The notes below the pieces were generated by a model. The model was not told the origin of the DNA, searched no databases, and saw only the letters and a program-made list of their open reading frames with translations. The position numbers and the translations under genes were made by a program. A stretch of 64,000 nt of DNA from Eutreptiella sp. 'Long Island Sound 2002' (Eukaryota > Euglenozoa > Euglenophyceae > Eutreptiales > Eutreptiaceae): assembly GCA_964036045.1 (NCBI GenBank), contig OZ038378.1:37883228-37947227 (forward strand). The letters are read 5' to 3'. Position 1 is the first letter of the stretch; each line of letters begins with the position of its first letter. Of the stretch, positions 48,543-57,995 are shown one piece after another.

Positions 48543-49311
48543 TGGTCAAACATTAAATTGCACAGGCAGGCCACGGTTACGATCGTAAAATTCCCTAATT
48601 TCGGAATTCATCGTAATTACGCGTAACTCACTCTGAATTGATGCAGTCACCTGACCAATTTCAAGAGTCTTCCACCTCATAGAATGAATTTCGGCATGCA
48701 TAGCACCATAGTTGTGCATCATTGCGGCCTTTGCAATCTTGGTTGTGGATGGTTTACGACGTGCTTTCTTTTTTGATTGCACCCATGCATGGTACGTCTG
48801 AGACATCGCCGCCGCGGACAACCGGCACCAAACAACTTGCAACTACCATTGATTTTGCCCGAAGCAAAACACCTCTTGTTGCTTTAGACTTGTGCTTATT
48901 GGTCCAGATTAAACATGGATTCGGAGGTTTTTTGTGGTGACCCCAAGTGGCCGCCACGAGTACAGGGTTTGTTTTACCGGTGTAGGCGAAAGCCAGAATA
49001 TGAACATTGTTGTCCACCCCTCTGACGTCGCCTGATGTTGAAAGAATGTTCAGCCTGGTTGGAGTTCTCGACACCAAGCTTTGTGCTTCTACAAGGCCTG
49101 AACTGCGGCGGTGCCAAATAGCAGTGTACTGCAACGGTGATGTGGAGGGACGCTTTTGAGATATTTTTCCCCGACAGGTTGATGTGGATTTTTTTGGGTA
49201 CAGTACCTTTGTAATCCAATGTTGAAGTGCAAGGTCTGGCAGTTGGTGTGTGTTGCAGTCTTCTTGGGGCCCAAATTTATCAAGAGGGGGCAATGGGCTC
49301 ACTCGGCGCAA
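48543..49311 (-). pseudogene. Broken mobile-element-type ORF, unknown function
   Basis: On the minus strand a frame from 49311 to 48754 gives way to another at 48842-48546. The second piece is basic and helical (SKKKARRKPSTTKIAKAAMM, then SQTYHAW upstream) with a clear stop. A third frame (49219-48974) also reads as protein in the middle, so at least two frameshifts are likely. I recognise no domain. Composition and location within a repeat-flanked block suggest a transposable-element protein. Confidence 0.4.
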
Positions 49312-49544
49312 CCAATTTCAGCCCCATTTCTCCTCCTAGATGCCCACGATGTTTTGCTTTTGGTGCTTCCACATTGCTAGATAGTACCATCTCTTGTTAC
49401 TCAACAACGGCATCACAGGGTAGCTGCAGCGTGGTGACCACGGCCTTCCCTGATTTTATATGCAGGTGACAATAGGGGAACAACGTACCAAACGAGGTGA
49501 CACACACAGGAGGCATGTATTGACATACCCATCAACACAGCAGG

Positions 49545-50035
49545 CCCACTATGGGGGGGGGGGGGGCTGGCACAGTCATAGGCACAGTCATTGGCACTAT
49601 CTCAGTCATAGTCACAATCACAATCTACTCAGTCAGTTTGATGCCAGACGTCAGGTTTCAATGAGGCTTGCATCGGTGGCTGAAGCACAATGCCAGAGTA
49701 CCTACTCCACCCCACTTCCACCCTTCGGCTGCGATGTGGCTCGTGCTAATCCCCCTTTCTTCTTCGAACTCTTGAACTTACAGTCACGGTCTTAGTCACA
49801 GGCACTTTCACAGTCACAGTCACAAGCACATGAGCGGTCTCACGCACAATCACAGTCACAGGCGCTATCACAGTCACAATCACAGGCACATGCACAGTCA
49901 AAGTCACAACTACATCTATAGGCACCGTCACAGTCACAGTTGCAGCCACAAGCCTGGTCACACTCACACTCACAATCACTGTAACAGCCACAATCACAGT
50001 CACTGTCACGGTCACAGCCAGAGCCACATACCTGC
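49545..50035. repeat. (GTCACA)n-like imperfect hexamer/12-mer tract
   Basis: Imperfect repeats of CACAGTCACA/CACAATCACA fill about 49570-49640 and 49785-50030, with a 13-G run at about 49553-49565. On the minus strand the second tract is in frame with the upstream ORF and would encode alternating Cys-Asp/Cys-Glu. I read that as repeat expansion into the end of a pseudogene. Confidence 0.75.
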
Positions 50036-50680
50036 ATATTGGTGACCGGCGTTCCATCACGGACCTCCATGTGCAACACCTCCCCAGTCTTGTCTGCGGG
50101 CACCACCAAGAACTCCTTCCCGACCACCATGAAATAGGGATCATCATCTTTTTTCAACTCCGCTACAAGGGTGGCTACTTCAATGGTCTTCCGCCCCACT
50201 TTCTTCTTGAACTGCACTTTGTTGCTACCGAAGGGCTTGTGATGGACATGTCTTGACATAATGGATTGCAGGATGCCGGGGACCCTGCCTGCGACGTTTC
50301 CTACACACCTCCGCGGCGTCACTGTGGAGTGCTTGAGTGGAAATTGGGGGTTTATTATCACAAGCCGGCCAAGACTAATCAACTGGAGCATCATCCGCGT
50401 TTGGGCCAGCTTTGTGTCATCATACAGGACCCCACCAGAGACAAGGCTAGGGAAAAAGAAGTTCTGCATGGACCACAGCACCTCCGAGCCTCCCAAACTG
50501 CCCTCAACGAGTTCGTCCTGTGTCACTTGCGCAGAACACCAGGCTTCTACCCACTGTTGTTGTATTGCTTTGGCATCGTTGACAGATCGTGCTGTTTGCT
50601 CTTGGTGGGCTCAGACCTTGCTGTCTACTTGTTTGGCAAGATCTCAGATTGGGTCCCTCTGGGGCACGAGCACGGGGGCC
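49840..50680 (-). pseudogene. Unknown ORF, C-terminal part plus (Cys-Asp)n tail
   Basis: The minus-strand frame is protein-like from about 50680 (with TGAs near 50657 and 50624) through an uninterrupted run 50526-49840. Residues upstream of 50526 (KAIQQQWVEAW) continue the same frame, so the apparent start at 50526 (a GTG) is not the real one. Recognisable only as a soluble, mixed alpha/beta region (GGVLYDDTKLAQTRM; KKVGRKTIEVATLVAEL; PYFMVVGKEFLVVPADK). No known domain. It ends in the hexamer tract, so its true C-terminus was probably lost. Confidence 0.45.
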
Positions 50681-50817
50681 GATCCTAGTCGGGACCCGAC
50701 CCCCAAGGGGGAGGGGGGGGCTCCTCTACGGACTCGAAAATTGTTACACGGAACAATGTGCTTTGTCGGCGCCGGATGCGCCGGTGATTTTGTGTTATGG
50801 GGAGCGTTAGCCAGGGT

Positions 50818-50867
50818 GGTCCTTAAGGGACGAGATTTTTTTCCGTTAGGGACCGCCCTTAAGGACC
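50818..50867. terminator. 12-bp perfect hairpin
   Basis: GGTCCTTAAGGG (50818-50829) and CCCTTAAGGACC (50856-50867) are exact inverted repeats with a 26-base loop containing TTTTTTT. It lies just ahead of the 85-bp tandem repeat. It may be a transposon end or a structured transcript end; 'terminator' is only the nearest category. Confidence 0.3.
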
Positions 50868-50892
50868 GCCCCTAGAGGCCTTTTTGCGCTGG

Positions 50893-51345
50893 CCCAATGT
50901 GCCCCCCGCTCTGAAGCGGTGGGGACCCCCCAGGCGGCAGATGGTTATGTAGCCACCTTGCCCACTTGTGGGCCACTTCTGATTTTGCCCCCCACTTTGA
51001 AGCGGTGGGGACCCCAAGGCGGCTACGGGTTATGTAGCCACCTTGCCCACTTGTGGGCCACCTCTGACTTTGCCCCCCGCTTTGAAGCGGTGGGGACCCC
51101 CAAGGCGGCTACGGGTTATGTAGCCACCTTGCCCACTTGTGGGCCACCTCTGACTTTGCCCCCCGCTTTGAAGCGGTGGGGACCCCCAAGCGGCAGGGGT
51201 TCTGTAGCCACTTTGCCCACTTGTGGGCCATGTGTGATTCTGCCCCCCCGCTCTAGAGCGGTGGGGACCCCCCAAGCGGCAAGGGTTATGTAGCCACCTT
51301 GCCCACTTTTGGGCCACGTGTGATTCTGCCCCCCGCTTTGGTCGC
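50893..51345. repeat. 85-bp tandem repeat, five and a part copies
   Basis: Anchored on GAAGCGGTGGGGACC at 50913, 50999, 51084, 51170 and 51256 (last one GAGCGG), with a partial sixth ending near 51340. Spacings are 86, 85, 86 and 86. Each unit has a 6-bp stem CCGCTT/AAGCGG around TG. A lone, inverted, diverged copy is at 58645-58717. Confidence 0.9.
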
Positions 51346-51762
51346 ATATTCCTGGGCATTTTTTGCGAGGCCATAGGTGGCCCGGCCAAGAGGGTGCGGA
51401 TAAGGGCGTGTTTTGCCTGTGGTGTGGCAACACAGATGGCAAGTGCAGCACAAGTGTGCACGGCAAGAAAATTGACAACAGTTGTAGTCTCGCGTACCAT
51501 CGGCTACGGCTAAACAACGCGGCAACCCCAACAGCGATGAACCCTAGCACCAACTTGCCGGTTCGCCGCAACGTGCTTGATTGCCGAAAATGGCATTACC
51601 CCGTCAGGCACTAGTGACTATGTGCCATCCGATTCCATGTCCGATGGGCCGGCAGCCTGCCGGGTCACAAGATCGCAAGCAGCCCGGCCAAAGAAGCGTG
51701 CTCGCCCCAAGACTACCGGCCAGAGGGCACAGGACGAGTGGGAGGATGATTCCGATACTTGA
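51346..51762 (+). pseudogene. Possible coding fragment with Cys cluster and basic-acidic tail
   Basis: A plus-strand frame at 51396-51580 reads C-x2-C-x6-C-x11-C-x4-H (CLWCGNTDGKC...CSLAYH), a candidate zinc-binding segment. A frame change near 51577 leads to a 62-codon segment ending at TGA 51760-51762. Its end is a nuclear-localisation-like ARPKKRARPK followed by acidic DEWEDDSD. It lies directly after the 85-bp repeat. No family is recognised; it may be the N-terminal part of a mobile-element protein. Confidence 0.3.
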
Positions 51763-51803
51763 GGCCCCCCCCCTCCCTTCGCTTCTCTACATATATGTTT
51801 GTG

Positions 51804-52025
51804 GTTTGTGACAAGGGAAAGGGACACTTTTTGTGGGCCAATGGATACCGGCGTAACCCGTTTTGCATGCACGGTTACTAAGAGCACTGCACCGACGATG
51901 CGTCGGTAACCAAGTTCCACATGGGGGAAGAGAGAGCTGACCCAAGGCAGCCTAAGAGACATTTCATAGCCTTTGGGCAAACTCAAGGCAATATTCAGTA
52001 CTGCTCTGAAAGTGCTACAATGTAG
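51804..52025 (+). pseudogene. Cys/His-rich coding fragment, one internal stop
   Basis: A single plus-strand frame runs 51804-52025, broken by one TAA at about 51879. It has Cys, His and aromatic residues in a zinc-domain-like pattern (VCDKGKGHFLW, FCMHGY, EHCTDD) and ends with TAG at 52023-52025. Spacing from the previous fragment suggests both belong to one decayed gene. Function unknown. Confidence 0.3.
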
Positions 52026-52200
52026 CAAAACAATCATGAGCTATGACCGGTCACAGTGCGTCTTGTTAGCTTTGTCTGTTTGCGCGCTTGGAGGTGCTGG
52101 GTTTGGGTCAACGAAGGGGTGGGGTGGGGTCCCCCCCCCCCTCCCCTACAGCCCCCTAAACCGTCGCACACCCCTCGGGGTCACACATTGACGGGCGGCG
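52026..52200. other. Intergenic, no feature recognised
   Basis: Contains a 10-C run (about 52131-52142) and G-rich DNA. I see no gene or clear repeat. Confidence 0.4.
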
Positions 52201-53097
52201 GCCCCCGTGGGCTGGAATCCTTGACGGGCAATGGGGGTCCCCTTCACCTTGTCAATGAAGCAGCTCTAGAGAACACCCTATACCGTCCAATACACAGCAG
52301 CCTCGATGCGCCCCTTGTTTTTTTTTGTGTTGGGCGACGCCACTCACAGAGAGGCACACATGACTTGGGGGACGGTTTCCAATACAACACCCATGTCAAT
52401 TGCCATGGTGGGCGATCGGATGACGGGTTTGCGGTAGCACGCACCAACTATTGGCACGTTCCCAACCCAGTGTCAATCTTCATCCGAATGGCAGAGCAAA
52501 CTCCAAGGAGGGTGAAGCAGGGCACCATGAAGTCAAGTGTCACACGCGCAGGGTCGATGCTCGCGGTCCCAAACGCCGCTGCAGTGATCGGATACGGTTC
52601 AATCTATACACCGCCGATCTCAGAGACAAGGCGGCGGTTCAAGCACCTGTACCATCGCAACACTTTTTGCTGCGCCCCAACAATCTTTGACCAGTTCTCG
52701 TCCTTGTACTCGTTTGGTACGATATCCGACTTGACTGATAGGTTGGTACCACAAGCAGCCTTAGACCGTGGTTGTCGTGGCCCTTGCCCTTAAGGAGACG
52801 ATGGAAAGAAGGATGGTGTCAAATCGCCACTGTGATAGGATCATCGAAAGTGATACACAGATGTTTTGCTCTTCGCAACCGGTCGGCTCGTTGTTCGAGA
52901 TCCATCTCATTCTCCATGTCGGTTCCACTCGCCCCCCTACCAGAAGAGGAGGCACGGACAGGAGGCATGTACCAAAACAGGAGGCACGGGGGCAGGAATG
53001 GCTGTTGTTGCTCCACCAATGTAGGCACAACCCTAAGAGAATTGGCATCGCAATGCTGCACCATCCTAAAAACCAGTTTCCTGCAGACAAGGCGCAT
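52200..53097 (-). pseudogene. Broken minus-strand ORF of a mobile element, unknown function
   Basis: From about 53097 the minus strand reads MENEMDLEQRADRLRRAKH and then, after stops, EYKDENWSKIVGAQQKVLRWY (about 52720-52660) and DFMVPCFTLLGVCSAIRMK (about 52535-52480), with TAG or TGA codons between. The same strand stays protein-like to about 52240 with a frame change. Residues look like a real but decayed protein: few low-complexity stretches and a mixture of helical and hydrophobic segments. The overlapping plus-strand 245-codon frame (52056-52793) is likely a shadow. No domain recognised. Confidence 0.35.
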
Positions 53098-53136
53098 GGT
53101 TTGGTGAATATATTCTTTGGAGGATTTAAACTCTAA

Positions 53137-53484
53137 ACAAATGCTACCATTAAGAATCTCAAGAAACCTAAAATTCTAGAGAAGCATCAACTCAAAGTAT
53201 GCTTCGACCAGGTTGTGAAAGCAGAGCATCAATTCCAGAAGGCTTGACAACATGGGAAAGCCCTACCGGAATGCACGTAGAAGGAGTCAATCGAGCAATT
53301 GGACTCGCAAATGGACACATTGAGGGAGCAAGATAAGGCTCTGATCGGCCAATTGCTAGAGATGCTCACAAGCCTCCAAAAGCGCATGCAGCAGGAGGTA
53401 GAGAAACCAAAATTCCAAGAAGATGAATTGGAGGCCCAAGAATACTTAGACTTCCGAAAGGAATTGATGCTCAAGGAGGCATGA
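53137..53484 (+). pseudogene. Coiled-coil ORF remnant (gag-like)
   Basis: One plus-strand frame runs from 53137 to TGA at 53482-53484, interrupted by TGA at about 53248 and TAG at about 53278. It is strongly helical with heptad-like hydrophobics (NLKKPKILEKHQLKV; LIGQLLEMLTSLQKRMQQEV). Coiled coils of this kind are common in gag-like proteins of retroelements, but no signature domain is present. The start is not identifiable. Confidence 0.4.
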
Positions 53485-53869
53485 ACTTTTTGGTTAGTCG
53501 CAAGAAAGGGGCGAACTTGTTAGCTCCCATCAAAGCATCAATGAGGTTGCTCGGAAGCTCCTCTCACAAGGGGTGGCACCGGTTGGAGCTTCAACTATCA
53601 AAGAGCCCAAACAACATCAGTCGGCCCTTCATTTCGGGTGGGACAACATGGATCACGTGTTCCAACATCATACACACATGGTGAGAGAGTGTGCACTAAC
53701 CTTCGTGCAGGGAAAATGGAGGCGAGTAAGCAGGTGACATCTCACACTGGTGGGCGGTCGTTGTTCGACCTCTCTCCGGCTTTGCCACCATATCTGGGCA
53801 CCTCTCTACGGTGGGCTGGGAGTCTTGTTGCAGCTGATGTTGGCGACAGCGGCAGGGGCATCAAATATC

Positions 53870-54050
53870 TTGTCGTCCCTTTTCTTCCTCACCCGCAATC
53901 TTCTTTCTATGGTGCGCTTCTTGAGACCTCAGGCGAGCAAGCTGCATCTGCACGTTCTGCTCGAAGATGGCATGAGCGCTACTCCATGTATCAAAATAGA
54001 TCTTGTGATGTTGGCAGAAAGAGGCATCGGGAGGTTTAGAGCAGAAACAA
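53870..54050 (-). pseudogene. Minus-strand coiled-coil fragment (gag-like)
   Basis: The minus-strand frame reads FCQHHKIYFDTWSSAH then EQNVQMQLARLRSQEAHHR and KIAGEEEKGRQD before a TGA at about 53880. High content of Glu, Gln, Lys and Arg with heptad spacing suggests a coiled coil. The 'C..HH..Y...W' start could be a zinc-type motif. It follows, in minus-strand order, the PIP-box ORF. Confidence 0.3.
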
Positions 54051-54141
54051 GTGGGGGAAGGGGGAAAGGGGGGCTTGAAGACTCTTTAATAAGGGGGAAG
54101 AAAATGGGGGGGGGGGGGGTCACCTAGAGCATATTCGTCAG

Positions 54142-54504
54142 TCATTTCGCGGCAGAGGGGGGCTGAGTGCACGGAAGCATGGCATCCTGATTGAAGAATT
54201 GTAAGATTGACTGCTGGGGACAAGGTGCCATCTTCTGGCCTCTTTGTGATTTAGAACCCGCGGCCCTCTTCTTTGGCCGGGCTGGCCACGCAGGGGCGCT
54301 GGGCACTTGAGCGATGGATGTGGGGAGGGGGGCGTGGATTTGTGGCTGCAGGGAAGGGAGCTGATACGATGTGCTGAACAACCCTTGATGGTCGAAGAAA
54401 AAGTTTTGACCTTGTTTAGCGATGCGATCAGGAGGGGGTTGGGCTCTCCGCCATTCCATATATTGTTTTATTGCTTTGGTGAACCTCTCTCTTCTGTTTG
54501 GCAT
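54142..54504 (-). pseudogene. Retroelement C-terminal segment with PIP-box-like motif
   Basis: The 120-codon open frame starts with a basic helical segment (RERFTKAIKQYMEWRR). A Pro-rich, probably disordered stretch leads to a basic patch (RPKKRAAGSKSQRG) and, at 54193-54216, QQSILQFF. This fits the PCNA-interacting consensus Q-x-x-(I/L/M)-x-x-(F/Y)-(F/Y) exactly. The basic patch upstream is also usual for PIP-box tails. It lies downstream, on the same strand, of an RNase H domain and a zinc-finger-like segment. The frame is intact to its TAA at 54142-54144. Whether this was one protein with the RNase H cannot be told because frame changes intervene. Confidence 0.45.
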
Positions 54505-54529
54505 TCGTTTCCATATCGCGGCTCGGGCT

Positions 54530-54950
54530 TCATGTTCTTTTCAAGGGGCAAGGTGATATAAGCTTGTCAAATAAAGCCTTCGGCACTAAAGATCTGACGA
54601 AAAGTTGTTTTTCCCACCAAGGGCATTCTTGGATCCAAGAACCGACGGCTGGGGTTAGCCGGACATCCCAGCTACTTGTAACGTTTTCTCTGTGGGATTG
54701 AGACATATCGCAATAAGCAAGCCAGGAGGCTGGGTCTAGGGTGTGGTACCGGCAGCAAGCATTACAGTAGTATTTGGTTGTGTCAAGGAAAGGGGGCTGG
54801 TCCTTCATACCCTAAACACCCAGGGCCCACTTGGTTGCAAACGAACTGAACCAGGAGTGTCCTTTCACCCAATCAAAAGAGAGTTTGTGGTGGATATTGA
54901 GATGGTCGTGGGCTGGTAGAAGTCTGCGGCGGACTGTGGTGGGTGCATTT
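54530..54950 (-). pseudogene. Post-RNase H region with zinc-finger-like motif
   Basis: A minus-strand frame from about 54950 (HHSLENAPTTVRRRLLPAHD...FDWVKGHSW) passes one TAG near 54811 and then runs open from 54808 to 54530. Residues at about 54766-54708 read C-x2-C-x3-H-x10-C (YCNACCRYH...LAYC), similar in spacing to the small zinc motifs that follow RNase H or RT in some retroelements. Continuity on the same strand with the upstream RNase H supports one original polyprotein. Confidence 0.45.
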
Positions 54951-54999
54951 TCCAGCGAATGGTGTATGTCTCAATGTTATTCCACAGAATTGGGAGGGG

Positions 55000-55490
55000 G
55001 GGGGGGCTGATTGACAAAAAAACTCATTGCACACCATTTTGCAAACATGTCGGCCAATTCATTCCCGTGAAACCCGACGTGAGCCTTGACCTATTAGGGA
55101 AACCATTGGAAGGGGAGGTAGAGGATTAGGTCTTTGATCGCAGCGTACCATGTCCCATGTCCAGATGTGGATGGAGGGGGGTCATTACTAGAAAGGACTT
55201 GTTTAGCTACCTTAACAACTTGGCTGTTATCAATGCATATTCCCACATGGCCAGTGAAATTAGCTTGCGGTAGGGACCGCAAGAATTGGATGAGAGCCCA
55301 GAACTCGGCGTCCTCCGACGTGTCGCATGTGCAAGGGAAGACTCGAATGCTAGTTCCCGATGCAGATGTCATCACTGCTGTGGACCCTACTTTGGTGCCT
55401 CCGTCATAGAGGTAGGCCCATTGGTTGATATTCCTTCGGGCGACAGCATTGGCTAAGTCATTGCATCCCCAGTCCTAGAGGGACTCGATG
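55000..55490 (-). pseudogene. RNase H domain of a second, unrelated retroelement
   Basis: A single minus-strand frame carries the full RNase H motif set: LYDGGTKVGSTA (catalytic Asp at 55403-55405), AEFWAL (Glu at 55304-55306), IDNSQVV (Asp at 55229-55231) and, after two stops (55091-55096), VKAHVGFHGNELADMFAK (Asp at 55049-55051, His nearby). All four catalytic positions are present. Only the double stop and an upstream TAG near 55476, with a frame change further up (NPPISWVSDEVF), break it. It would hydrolyse RNA in RNA/DNA hybrids. It differs in sequence from the RNase H of the LINE at 28.3 kb. Confidence 0.75.
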
Positions 55491-55779
55491 TCCGGCACAA
55501 CGATGGCGTGCGGAACACTTCATCAGACACCCAGCTGATCGGAGGATTCTGTAGCACTGAGGGGGGATGGGAGAGTCGTTCGGGGCACAAAGTTGAGGGG
55601 AGGGGCCAATAGGAGGTGCTGTGCCTCCGGGAATTGTGGGTGTGGTTGGTAATGAGCCGCTGTGATGGTCAGCTCTCATTGACGCTGTGCTGGCTGGCTC
55701 TCATCGACGCAAGTCCTGAGCAAATTGTGTCTATGGTCAACTTCAAGGGCGCAATTGATATGCTGCTCATGAGCGTCAT
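55491..55779. other. Upstream remnant of the RNase H element
   Basis: Minus-strand frames continue to look coding (QNPPISWVSDEVF, about 55560-55520) and then fade. I see no reverse transcriptase motifs in this stretch, so the RT that should precede RNase H is missing from the window. Confidence 0.35.
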
Positions 55780-55925
55780 GGTATAGAGGTGTCCGCAACG
55801 TGCTGGCCATCGTGATCAAGCTTGAAGGCTCTATTGGCATGCCACAACTCCGAGTGTCGGGCAAGAACATGCCCTTGAGGCTGGGCTCCAAAATATGAGG
55901 CTAGCAGGGAGGTGAAATTGGTTTA
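55780..55925. repeat. Direct repeat B (partner at 48365-48540)
   Basis: Same orientation as copy A. Read on the minus strand both copies give a similar peptide (QGHVLARHSELWHAN in B; QGHGLARHS then a stop in A). The repeat could therefore be either a terminal direct repeat or two copies of a coding fragment. Confidence 0.6.
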
Positions 55926-56070
55926 TGGTGACACACCGAAGTGCCTCGTAGGTAAGTGAACCTCTTCTGACCAGGAGGCACGGCTAGGTTCTAAGATTGC
56001 TCACATGCAAATGTCTTGAGGGGGGCCCAACTAGTCTCATTTGAGACCTCTATGACTTCCCCCAGGCCAA

Positions 56071-56275
56071 ATCGTATATCTCTCGGGGACATTCAGAATA
56101 TGCCAACTTTCTGGGGATTGGCACTTTTCTACAACTTTTGCTTCCATGTGCAAACATGTCGTCACCTGGGGGGGGGGGGGGCGTATGTGTGTACTTTTTG
56201 AAATCTGCAATAAAACGCCAACCCCCGAAAACCCAGAAAGTTGGCATAATTGGCACCGTCCCCGAGCGATATGGT
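56071..56275. repeat. ~200-bp foldback (inverted repeat)
   Basis: Left arm 56071-56135 and right arm 56205-56275 are imperfect reverse complements. A perfect core TATGCCAACTTTCTGGG (56099-56115) pairs with CCCAGAAAGTTGGCATA (56232-56248). Further matches are CTCGGGGAC / GTCCCCGAG on the outside and TTGGC / GCCAA on the inside. The ~70-base loop contains a 13-G run. It could be a MITE-like foldback or a hairpin RNA gene. Confidence 0.7.
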
Positions 56276-56279
56276 ACAT

Positions 56280-57995
56280 GTTCTTGCATTTAGGTGATGT
56301 GATGCATTGGGAAATTGGCCAGAGTGGAACCATCCTCAAAGCAAGGGATAGGCCCAAAGATCGTGATCTGCTCAACATTAAAGGCTGTTGGCCATGCAGA
56401 ACACCGACCAACACCAAAGGCCTGTGATTCTGCTGTGGCTTGTGTGTGTTCGTCTGCAGACACACGGCGACAGGACAAGGGACTGAGACCACATATGGTC
56501 CTCAGTGACTCAGGGGGTTTTGGGGCATCGGTCTCCAATGACAGCACACAGCTCAAGAAGAACGCTAGGCCTGAGGGCAAAAGCACCACAGTCGGGCGCC
56601 AATAAACGACCACAAGGGATTGAGACACTCAGCATTCGGATCTCCTGAGCGCCCTGAATTTCACTACTCCTTCATGCCTGAATCTGTTGCAGCACATCCC
56701 ATTAGTGCGCTTGCTTGTTCTCCTTCATGAGAGAGCCATAAGGGCCAGTCAAAGTCAAATTTTGGCTGGGAGACAGCCAAGCAAATAATCTGGTTCAACT
56801 CGAGCTTTTCAGTGAATTGCATTATAGCCCAGTCACTAAGCTATAGGCTGATCGCCAACAGCAGCAGAAGCAATGGGCCAGCACAGTTGGGGCGTTGTCT
56901 GCGCAAAAACAGAAGGTGTAGCCCCGAACTACGCCAGAATTTGGGAAGCTCCAACCTGTTGCACAATCATATCATGGGATACTTGGAATTTCTGTCCCAA
57001 TATTGTGTCCTGGCCCATTGCATTTTAATCTTGAGCATTCCTTGGGTGTGTGTGGTGCCATGGCAGATCATTTGCAGCAAAGTGGATCCCTGTGCCAACG
57101 GGTGTTTGTGCAGGTGTTGCAGTTGGTGCACAGTGACATTGGACGCCACAAGTTGGTGTTGGTGACTGCAACGCTGGTCAGCAGTGTTACACAGCTCCAG
57201 CAAAAGTTTTCGAAATGCATGGGAAGCAAACACTGAAAATGATGGAGCACAGACAGGCAGGCACAGGCAGAGGCCACATGCGGCAGGAGCAGGAAGTTGA
57301 CCGAGACATCAATGGTTATACAAAGCTGAACACCTGCCTCAGGCAAAGATGAGCCAGCAGGGCGGCCCTCATTGTCTTGCGATGCTGCCTCAGAGGGATC
57401 ACGATGGCAGCCCCTTGCCTGGCATGTGTCATGTGACAATATGGACAGGGGGAAAATTGGTTTAGTAGTCCAAAAGGCTTGTAAGTTCCACCGTCCAAAT
57501 GGTGTTGTTCACAATGTAACGCAGATTTCCAAGGGACCCCGTGCTGGTACTAATCACCGCAGTGGCGGCCAAACGCCTCCTCTGAAGGTCAGCTGTCCCA
57601 CACCCGCCCCCTCCCCCGTCTACCAGCCTCGCCTTGTAGATTACCGGTCCCCATCCCCCGTTCAGGCGCAAGCCTGGGATGCTTTTGGGGGCACACTGCC
57701 TCTGCACTGCAAAACAGCATTGCCGTAGTATCTCTCTGTTAGAGCTGCCCTTTTGCGGGCCTCGACCCACCCCAAAAGAGTTCGGCCAGCGGGCTATGGG
57801 GGCAGGACAACAACAATGCTGGTCTGGCCAACAAGCCACCTGTCTCAATCATTGTACATGCTGCTCTCTGGGAGGGTGTCCGGCCAGCGGCGCCATTTTG
57901 CATGCTGTCATCTGCGTGTCTGAAGCAGTTCTGATTTGTTCATCCACTGTGTGAGGCACATGGTCGTAGATGGGGCAATTAGGGGTCTCTTGCAG
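56280..57995. other. Low-copy DNA without a recognised gene
   Basis: Several frames exceed 80 codons on both strands, but none shows motifs. A 58-codon plus-strand frame beginning at ATG 57060 and ending at TGA about 57236 is helical and protein-like (ADHLQQSGSLCQRVFVQVLQ). It could be an exon or chance. Shortly upstream of the PPR-like exon, intron or 5' flank is the likeliest content. Confidence 0.35.

Noticed and set aside
49785-50030. A metallothionein-like (Cys-Asp)n protein
   Set aside because: The Cys-acidic stretch is the translation of an imperfect (GTCACA)n tract and continues from a pseudogene frame.
52056-52793. 245-codon plus-strand frame
   Set aside because: It begins in C-runs and low complexity, and the opposite strand carries the more protein-like sequence over the same interval.
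48365-55925. Calling the block an LTR retrotransposon
   Set aside because: The flanking repeats are short and diverged, show no TG..CA ends or primer-binding site that I can see, and the domain order (RNase H first, no RT or integrase) does not fit.
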